The position numbers and the translations under genes are program-made. DNA of 19,549 nucleotides from CAZLXG01 sp964563585 (GTDB taxonomy: Bacteria; Bacteroidota; Bacteroidia; Flavobacteriales; Flavobacteriaceae): the NCBI GenBank assembly GCA_964563585.1, contig CAZLXG010000043.1, forward strand, positions 1-19,549, written 5' to 3'. Under the pieces are notes generated by a model. The model was given only the letters and a program-made list of their open reading frames with translations. It was not told where the DNA came from and did not search any database. Shown here piece after piece: positions 14,128-19,549 of this stretch (positions within the stretch are counted from its first letter, which is position 1; each line of letters opens with the position of its first letter).

Positions 14128-15282
14128 TTATTCGCTTATTACTTTAATTGTGTTTTTTACTTCCTCGGCTATTTTTCTAGCTACACTTAAATCTTTATTT
14201 ACAATGGTAACATGTCCCATTTTCCTGAATGGTCTGGTTTGTTTTTTACCATAAATATGAGGTGTTACACCGTCCATTTTCATGATAGTTTCAATATTTT
14301 CATAAACTACATTACCCGTATAGCCTTCTGCACCAACCAAATTTACCATAATACCACTAACTTTACTATCGGTATTTCCTAAAGGTAAATTTAAAATAGC
14401 TCTTATATGTTGTTCAAATTGTGATGTGTAACTAGATTCAATGGTGTGATGACCAGAATTGTGAGGTCTTGGAGCGACTTCATTAATAAGAATTTCGTCA
14501 TCTTTTGTTTGAAACATTTCAACGGCTAAAAGACCAACATGATTAATAGCTTCAGAAACTTTTAAAGCAACTTCTTGTGCTTTTTTTGCAACGCTATCAT
14601 CAATTCTTGCTGGACAAATCACATATTCAACTTGGTTTGCTTCAGGATGAAATTCCATTTCTACAACTGGAAAAGTTTTAGTTTCACCTGATATATTTCT
14701 AACTACAATAACAGCTAATTCATTTTTAAAAGGAATCAACGTTTCTGTTATGCATTCAACATTTGGTAAATTATCTAAATCTGAAAGTGTTTTTACAACT
14801 TTAACACCTGTACCATCATAACCAAACTGAGCACATTTCCACACAAACGGAAAACTTAAACCACCATTATTTATAGTGTCTTTAATTTCGGAAGTATATG
14901 CAAAACGAGAAAACGGAGCTGTTGGTATTTCATTATCAACATAAAACAATTTTTGAGTTGCTTTGTTTTGTATGATGCGTAATGTTTTAGATGACGGATA
15001 TACTTTTATACCTTCTTTTTCAAGAGTTTCTAAAGCATCTACATTAATATTTTCAATTTCAATAGTTAAAACATTAACTTGTTTTCCGAAATTATAAACT
15101 GCATCATAATCCATTAAATCACCTAAATGAAACTCATTACTTGCAATTTTACAAGGCGCTTCTTCACTTGCATCTAAAACACAAGTGTAAATATCAAATT
15201 TTCTAGTATTGTTAAGTAGCATTTTTCCTAATTGACCACCGCCAAGGATACCGAGTTTAAAGTTTGAAGAAAAATAATTCAT
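14128..15282 (-). CDS. purK: 5-(carboxyamino)imidazole ribonucleotide synthase (ATP-grasp)
   Basis: ATP- and bicarbonate-dependent carboxylation of AIR to N5-CAIR, the step before PurE. The 384-residue protein has the N-terminal dinucleotide-like motif KLGILGGGQLGKML (9-22), the ATP-grasp glycine loop QFGYDGTGVKV (152-162), the acidic ATP/Mg element LLAVEMF (251-257) and the signature INEVAPRPHNSGHHT (266-280). I chose ATG 15282. The frame stays open to a GTG at 15312, but that codon lies upstream of the -7 promoter element (15302-15309) and would not be transcribed from it. The gene diverges from hpt-adk across a 120-nt region. Cytoplasmic. Confidence 0.96.
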   Translation of the reverse strand: MNYFSSNFKLGILGGGQLGKMLLNNTRKFDIYTCVLDASEEAPCKIASNEFHLGDLMDYDAVYNFGKQVNVLTIEIENINVDALETLEKEGIKVYPSSKTLRIIQNKATQKLFYVDNEIPTAPFSRFAYTSEIKDTINNGGLSFPFVWKCAQFGYDGTGVKVVKTLSDLDNLPNVECITETLIPFKNELAVIVVRNISGETKTFPVVEMEFHPEANQVEYVICPARIDDSVAKKAQEVALKVSEAINHVGLLAVEMFQTKDDEILINEVAPRPHNSGHHTIESSYTSQFEQHIRAILNLPLGNTDSKVSGIMVNLVGAEGYTGNVVYENIETIMKMDGVTPHIYGKKQTRPFRKMGHVTIVNKDLSVARKIAEEVKNTIKVISE

Positions 15283-15301
15283 AGTTGTTGCTTTCTCTAT
15301 A

Positions 15302-15309
15302 CAAAAATA
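15302..15309 (-). promoter_or_regulatory. -7 promoter element for purK-purE
   Basis: TATTTTTG on the minus strand matches TAnnTTTG and ends 19 nt before the purK ATG at 15282. No TTG is visible at -33. Its position decides the purK start codon. Confidence 0.45.
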
Positions 15310-15373
15310 CACTTAAATATTAATTTAGTTGCTAAATCGTAAATCAAAAAATGGTTATTCTTTATCTATTGAT

Positions 15374-15381
15374 TATCTTTG
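15374..15381 (+). promoter_or_regulatory. -7 promoter element for hpt-adk-obg
   Basis: TATCTTTG matches TAnnTTTG and ends 21 nt before the GTG at 15403, supporting that start. No TTG is seen at -33. It is divergent from the purK element 65 nt away. Confidence 0.45.
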
Positions 15382-15402
15382 CATCTTTAAAAATTACTAA
15401 CC

Positions 15403-16512
15403 GTGATAAAGCTACACGATAAATATTTTAAACCATTTATTTCTGCGGAAGAAATTGATAGCGCTATTGATAGAATGGCAACTGAAATTTCTAACGATAT
15501 TGGTGATGAAATTCCTGTTTTTATTGGAATTTTAAATGGCTCTTTTATGGTGGTTAGCGATTTTGTGAAAAAATACCCAAAACCATGTGAGGTAACTTTT
15601 ATAAAATTAGCATCTTATGAAGGTGTGAAATCTTCTGAAGATATTCAACGTTTAATTGGGTTAACGCAAGATCTAACTGGAAGAACTGTAGTTATTCTAG
15701 AAGATATTATTGATACTGGAAACACGTTAGCAGAAATACATAGAATTTTTGAAAATGAAAATGTAAAAGCGCTAAAAATAGCAACCCTATTTTATAAACC
15801 AGAAGCCTACAAAAAAGACTTTAAATTACATTATGTTGGTATTGAAATTCCTGATAAATTTATAGTTGGCTTTGGCCTAGACTACGATGGGTTAGGGCGC
15901 GATTTGCCAGCAGTATACCAAATAAAAGAAATACAACACATGACAAATTTAGTGCTATTTGGACCTCCAGGAGCAGGAAAAGGAACGCAAGCTAATTTTT
16001 TAAAAGAAAAATATAATTTAGTACATATTTCTACAGGTGATGTGTTTAGGTTTAATATTAAAAATGAAACAGCTTTAGGAATGTTAGCCAAATCTTATAT
16101 GGATAAAGGCGACCTTGTCCCAGATCAAGTTACTATTGATATGTTGAATGCTGAAGTTGAAAAAAATGCGGATGCTAACGGTTTTATTTTTGATGGATTT
16201 CCACGCACCAATGCACAAGCAGCCGCTTTAGATAAGTTAATGGTAAGTAAAGATTCTGTTATTAATGCAATGATAGCTTTAGAAGTTGATGATGAGGTTT
16301 TAGTGAAACGTTTACTAGAAAGAGGGAAAACTAGTGGAAGAGTAGATGATGCTGATGAATCTATTATTAGAAATAGAATTACAGAATATTATAATAAAAC
16401 TGCCATTTTAAAAGATTACTATTCAGCTCAAAACAAATATTTTGGTGTTGATGGCGTAGGTAGTGTTGAAGAAATTACTGAGCGTTTAAGTAAAACTATT
16501 GATAATTTATAA
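15403..16512 (+). CDS. hpt-adk: Fused hypoxanthine phosphoribosyltransferase / adenylate kinase
   Basis: One continuous 369-residue frame encodes two complete enzymes. Residues 1 to about 178 are a hypoxanthine(-guanine) phosphoribosyltransferase: GILNGSFMV (42-50), the PRPP loop VVILEDIIDTGNTL (96-109) and VGFGLDYDGLGRDLP (155-169) as the C-terminal base-binding part. Residues 180-369 are an adenylate kinase of the usual 190-residue size: P-loop FGPPGAGKGT (186-195), HISTGDVFR (208-216), FIFDGFPRTNAQA (261-273) and a short LID lacking zinc cysteines around RLLERGKTSGRVDDADES. There is essentially no linker; M180 (ATG 15940) begins a normal Adk N-terminus and is preceded by A-rich sequence, so internal initiation could also make free Adk. 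The start is GTG 15403, which matches the promoter spacing. Roles: purine salvage to IMP/GMP and AMP/ADP balance. obg follows 27 nt later. Confidence 0.93.
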   Translation: MIKLHDKYFKPFISAEEIDSAIDRMATEISNDIGDEIPVFIGILNGSFMVVSDFVKKYPKPCEVTFIKLASYEGVKSSEDIQRLIGLTQDLTGRTVVILEDIIDTGNTLAEIHRIFENENVKALKIATLFYKPEAYKKDFKLHYVGIEIPDKFIVGFGLDYDGLGRDLPAVYQIKEIQHMTNLVLFGPPGAGKGTQANFLKEKYNLVHISTGDVFRFNIKNETALGMLAKSYMDKGDLVPDQVTIDMLNAEVEKNADANGFIFDGFPRTNAQAAALDKLMVSKDSVINAMIALEVDDEVLVKRLLERGKTSGRVDDADESIIRNRITEYYNKTAILKDYYSAQNKYFGVDGVGSVEEITERLSKTIDNL

Positions 16513-16539
16513 AACTTCATAAGATTTTAAACTTGATTC

Positions 16540-17538
16540 ATGACTGAAGGAAATTTTGTTGATTACGTAAAAATGTATATAGCTTCCGGAAACGGAGGTA
16601 AAGGTTCGGTGCATTTACACCGCGAAAAATATATTACAAAAGGTGGACCAGATGGTGGAGATGGTGGTCGTGGAGGGCATGTTATTTTTAGAGGAAATTC
16701 TAATCTTTGGACACTTCATCATTTAAAATTTAAAAAACATGTTCGTGCTGGTCATGGTGGTCATGGTAGTAAAAGTAGAAGTTTTGGTACAGATGGAGAA
16801 GATGTTTATGTAGATGTACCTATGGGAACGGTTGTTCGTGATACAGAAACTAATGAAATTATTTTTGAAATCACCGAGCACGGAGAAGAAACAATTATAG
16901 CTAAAGGAGGAAAAGGAGGACTTGGAAATTGGCACTTTAGGTCGTCAACAAACCAAACACCACGTTATGCACAACCTGGACTTCCGCTAGAAGAATTGTA
17001 TGTTACTTTAGAATTAAAACTTTTAGCTGATGTTGGTTTAGTGGGTTTTCCAAATGCAGGAAAATCAACTTTATTATCTGTAGTAACTTCAGCAAAACCA
17101 AAAATTGCCGATTACGAGTTTACAACCCTTAAACCAAATTTAGGCATCGTTGAATATCGCGACCATCAAACATTTGTAATGGCAGATATTCCTGGGATTA
17201 TTGAGGGAGCTGCCGAAGGAAAAGGACTTGGTCATTATTTCTTACGTCATATAGAGCGTAATTCTATTTTGCTGTTTTTAATTCCAGCCGATGCGGATGA
17301 TATTAGAAAACAGTATGACGTTTTGTTAGATGAGCTACGACGCTACAATCCAGAAATGCTTGATAAAGAGCGTATGATAGCCGTTTCGAAATCTGATATG
17401 TTAGATGATGAACTTAAAGCGGAATTAAAAATAGAGCTTGATAACGAATTACCAATTCCTTATTTGTTTATCTCATCTGTAGCCCAACAAGGTCTTATCG
17501 AACTTAAAGATGTCTTGTGGAAAATGTTGAACGACTAA
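16540..17538 (+). CDS. obg: GTPase Obg (CgtA), ribosome-associated
   Basis: Essential-type GTPase involved in 50S ribosome maturation and stress control. The 332-residue protein has the glycine-rich Obg fold (1 to about 158), with NGGKGSVHLHREKY, GGPDGGDGGRGGHV (35-48) and AKGGKGGLGN (121-130), followed by the G domain: G1 GFPNAGKST (169-177), G2 around TTLKPNLG, G3 DIPG (216-219), G4 as SKSD (283-286) and G5-like ISSVAQQG. G4 has Ser in place of the usual Asn. The protein ends right after the G domain, so the C-terminal OCT domain of some Obg proteins is absent. It is cotranscribed with hpt-adk. Its TAA overlaps the convergent hydrolase stop (17535-17538). Confidence 0.95.
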   Translation: MTEGNFVDYVKMYIASGNGGKGSVHLHREKYITKGGPDGGDGGRGGHVIFRGNSNLWTLHHLKFKKHVRAGHGGHGSKSRSFGTDGEDVYVDVPMGTVVRDTETNEIIFEITEHGEETIIAKGGKGGLGNWHFRSSTNQTPRYAQPGLPLEELYVTLELKLLADVGLVGFPNAGKSTLLSVVTSAKPKIADYEFTTLKPNLGIVEYRDHQTFVMADIPGIIEGAAEGKGLGHYFLRHIERNSILLFLIPADADDIRKQYDVLLDELRRYNPEMLDKERMIAVSKSDMLDDELKAELKIELDNELPIPYLFISSVAQQGLIELKDVLWKMLND

Positions 17539-18641
17539 AATCGTTTTAAAATCCAGTCTTTAATAATAACTAGCGCAGTTGGAGAAAATGTTTCTTCTAT
17601 AGTTTGATATTCTTGCACATTACCAGTTTCAGCGGTTTGAAATAAATGATTTAAACCTTCTAATTCCTTTATCGTTATATCTTTGTTATTTGCTTTTTCT
17701 AATGAAATCTTAATAGCATCTAAATTAAGTTTTGGTAAAACTTGTACATCTTTACTACCATTAATGGCTAAAACGGGACAAGTCACTTTAGATAAATATT
17801 CATCAGGATTTGTAATAATAAAAGTACGCATCCATTTATTTTCGGCTATACTTGAAAGCTGTGTAATTAACACATCATTAATATATTTTTCATAAATACT
17901 ATTAGCATCATTGAGCTCTTTTTTGTAGTTATTTAATGAATTTGTGATTTTAGCTTTAATACTGTCTATGTTTTTTTCTGCTTTAATAACATCGTACACT
18001 TTTGTGGTAAGCATGTTATTAAACTCTAATGTTGGTTGAGTTGCTCCCATTTGTTCTGCCATTTTCCAAGATTGAGATTGCATTACTTTCCAACCTTCAA
18101 CGCCAGTTCCTGCTAGCAAAACAATAAAAGCAACATCATTATTTTGTGAAGCCACAATGGGAGCAATAAGCCCACCTTCGCTATGTCCTATTAATCCAAT
18201 TTTTGTAGTATCTATATCCGTTCTAGTTTTTAAGAAACCTATTGCTGCTTCAACATCGGTAGCGAAATCAAAAGAAGTTGCAGTTTTAAAATCACCTTCA
18301 GATTCGGCAATGCCTCTATCGTCATATCTTAAGACAGCAATACCATTGTTTGTTAAATAATTTGAAAGCACAAAAAATGATTTGTGACCCATTAATTCTT
18401 CATTTCTATTTTGTGGGCCAGAACCGCTAATTAAAATAGCAACTGGCGGATTGCTAACATTCTTAGGTATTGTTATAGTCCCTGCTAGTTTTATACTGTC
18501 TGCTTTTACGTTAATAAAAGATATATCTTCAGAAGAATATTCAAAAGGTTTTTTTGGTTCTTGTGGCTTGTTATTTTGCGCTAAAGATTGGAATGTAATA
18601 AAAATTGTAATTAAAGAGATAAAGAATAAGTTGCGTTTCAT
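17535..18641 (-). CDS. Secreted alpha/beta hydrolase (serine esterase/peptidase-like)
   Basis: Alpha/beta-fold hydrolase of 368 residues with an N-terminal Sec signal peptide (KRNLFFISLITIFITFQSLAQ, cleavage near 21), so it is predicted to be periplasmic or exported. The oxyanion segment ILISGSGPQNRNE (69-81), LRYDDRGIAESEG (104-116) and the nucleophile elbow GHSEGG with S154 are clear. The triad is completed by D298 in INGSKDVQV and H332 in LEGLNHLFQ. A mostly helical insert (about 181-278) forms the cap. A short region before the core (about 38-60) resembles the N-terminal strand segment of secreted Bacteroidetes hydrolases. A one-mismatch -7 element (TACTTTTA, 18661-18668, minus strand) is 19 nt upstream. 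The substrate cannot be told from sequence; esterase or peptidase activity are the main options. Confidence 0.85.
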   Translation of the reverse strand: MKRNLFFISLITIFITFQSLAQNNKPQEPKKPFEYSSEDISFINVKADSIKLAGTITIPKNVSNPPVAILISGSGPQNRNEELMGHKSFFVLSNYLTNNGIAVLRYDDRGIAESEGDFKTATSFDFATDVEAAIGFLKTRTDIDTTKIGLIGHSEGGLIAPIVASQNNDVAFIVLLAGTGVEGWKVMQSQSWKMAEQMGATQPTLEFNNMLTTKVYDVIKAEKNIDSIKAKITNSLNNYKKELNDANSIYEKYINDVLITQLSSIAENKWMRTFIITNPDEYLSKVTCPVLAINGSKDVQVLPKLNLDAIKISLEKANNKDITIKELEGLNHLFQTAETGNVQEYQTIEETFSPTALVIIKDWILKRF

Positions 18642-18732
18642 TAGGATATATTTTTCATATTAAAAGTAGGTAATTTATTTAAAAGTTTTACGTGGAATAA
18701 TTTTTGATTAAATTTATATAAAATTGAAAAAA

Positions 18733-19254
18733 ATGAAACGATTAATATTCTCTGCACTTGCGTTATTTATTATATCCTGCGCACCCATTTATGTAAATTA
18801 CGATTATGATAAAACTGTAGACTTCTCAAAATATAAAACCTATAACTATTTTGGTGATATGAAAACAGGTTTAAGTGCATTAGACACTAAACGTTTTTTA
18901 GATGCTTTAGATTTAAAAATGAAAATCAAAGGTTTTAGTTTATCTAACAATCCAGATTTTTATATTGATATTAAAAGCAGCGAGTTTCAAGCTACACAAC
19001 GCAATACAGTTGGAGTAGGAGTTGGAGGTGGTGGAGGTCATGTTGGAGGTGGTGTTTCAATTGGGATTCCAATAGGGCAATCGCAAGTAAATCGTGAAAT
19101 TATTATCGATTTTGTAGACGAAAAAGGAATAGGACTTTTTTGGCAAGCCGTTAGCGAATCTAGTTTTAAACCAAATGCAACACCAGAAAAACGAGAAGTT
19201 CGTATAAATGCCATTTTAGAAAAAATATTAGTGGCTTATCCACCAAAACAATAA
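18733..19254 (+). CDS. DUF4136 domain-containing lipoprotein
   Basis: A 173-residue lipoprotein. MKRLIFSALALFIISCAPIY is a signal peptide with a good lipobox (IIS before C16), giving a lipid-anchored protein of the periplasm or outer membrane. The DUF4136 pattern is present: VNYDYDKTVDFSKYKTYNYF (21-40) and a C-terminal REIIIDFVDEKGIGLFWQAV (121-140) followed by a helical end. A glycine-rich stretch (93-115) separates the two halves. I start at ATG 18733, which gives a compact signal peptide; a TTG at 18724 would add three residues. A one-mismatch -7 element (AATTTTTG, 18699-18706) is 26 nt upstream. Function is unknown for the family. The stop abuts the convergent T9SS gene without any spacer. 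Confidence 0.85.
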   Translation: MKRLIFSALALFIISCAPIYVNYDYDKTVDFSKYKTYNYFGDMKTGLSALDTKRFLDALDLKMKIKGFSLSNNPDFYIDIKSSEFQATQRNTVGVGVGGGGGHVGGGVSIGIPIGQSQVNREIIIDFVDEKGIGLFWQAVSESSFKPNATPEKREVRINAILEKILVAYPPKQ

Positions 19255-19549
19255 TTAGTTTTTTACCAAACGTTTACTAGCAATAAGAATATTATTCAAG
19301 TAGAAATTGGTTAAATACATACCTGTACTTAAATCACTAATATCTAATTGTTGGTTTTGATAGTTAGAAAGTGTAGTTGTTTTTAAAAGCTTTCCATCTA
19401 AACTAATAACATCAACTTTTAAGTCTAAATCTTTAGTGCTTTCTAATTTTAAATTGACAACTGTATTAGCTGGATTAGGAAATAATGTAATACTTAAAGT
19501 GTTTTCTTCACTTGTAATATCATCAATACCTAATGCTGATTTAGTAATC
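19255..19549 (-). CDS. C-terminal fragment of a T9SS type A sorting-domain protein (partial)
   Basis: The last 97 residues of a larger protein whose 5' part lies beyond the window; codons run from 19548 to the TAA at 19257-19255. The translated end shows the type IX secretion (Por) C-terminal sorting domain: NTLSITLFPNPANTVVNLKL (residues 16-35 of the fragment), DVISLDGKLLKT (46-57), LDISDLSTGMYLTN (68-81) and the end IASKRLVKN. In this family the domain directs transfer across the outer membrane and is then removed at the cell surface. The N-terminal enzymatic or adhesive part is not visible, so the cargo function is unknown. The stop codon is directly adjacent to the convergent DUF4136 stop. 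Confidence 0.9.
   Translation of the reverse strand, partial: ITKSALGIDDITSEENTLSITLFPNPANTVVNLKLESTKDLDLKVDVISLDGKLLKTTTLSNYQNQQLDISDLSTGMYLTNFYLNNILIASKRLVKN

Noticed and set aside
15930..15945. Sequencing error joining two separate genes (hpt and adk)
   Set aside because: Both domains are complete and in the same frame, codon use is continuous and no stop-like remnant is seen at the junction; a true fusion is the simpler reading, though not proven.
1..19549. CRISPR arrays, tRNA or rRNA genes, prophage or defence islands
   Set aside because: No regularly spaced repeats, no cloverleaf-like sequences in the intergenic gaps, and every large frame is a recognisable chromosomal gene.

Overview
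The window is AT-rich chromosomal DNA from a member of the Bacteroidota, most likely a (probably marine) Flavobacteriaceae. Four things support this. A Por/type IX secretion sorting domain lies at the right edge. A PafA-type alkaline phosphatase is present. Matches to the Bacteroidetes -7 promoter element TAnnTTTG recur just upstream of start codons, where Shine-Dalgarno sites are absent or weak. Remnants of two intergenic repeats of a kind I recall from flavobacterial genomes are also present. No tRNA, rRNA, CRISPR, IS element or phage gene is visible, and no gene-free stretch exceeds 300 bases.

Layout. 7-1511 (-): mlaE-mlaF, the membrane and ATPase parts of an MCE/Mla-type lipid transporter, translationally coupled by an ATGA overlap. 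1622-4096 (+): PafA phosphatase and a membrane-anchored DNA/RNA non-specific endonuclease 3 nt apart, plausibly a phosphate-from-nucleic-acid scavenging pair. 4170-6705 (-): a KAS III-like ketosynthase, a small methyltransferase and a GT2 glycosyltransferase, with repeat remnants on both sides of the glycosyltransferase gene. 6812-9661 (-): glycine decarboxylase GcvP. 9781-10611 (+): a UbiA-like membrane protein with a degenerate first Asp motif. 10588-13495 (-): Dcp peptidase, then an ECF sigma factor and a tiny zinc-finger-like partner. 13643-15282 (-): purK-purE. 15403-17538 (+): a fused hypoxanthine phosphoribosyltransferase-adenylate kinase gene followed by obg. 17535-18641 (-): a secreted alpha/beta hydrolase. 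18733-19254 (+): a DUF4136 lipoprotein. 19255-19549 (-): the C-terminal end of a T9SS cargo protein, cut by the window edge.

Purine metabolism forms the clearest functional block: de novo purE/purK and the salvage/interconversion fusion hpt-adk diverge from one 120-nt intergenic region with a promoter element facing each way. Most of the window is ordinary core genome. The items most worth a second look are the hpt-adk fusion with a possible internal start, a candidate small RNA between dcp and purE, an apparently leaderless promoter in front of the UbiA-like gene, the ketosynthase/methyltransferase/glycosyltransferase cassette, and the anti-sigma-like protein that has lost most of its expected zinc ligands. 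I did not find a clearly new defence or mobile system.
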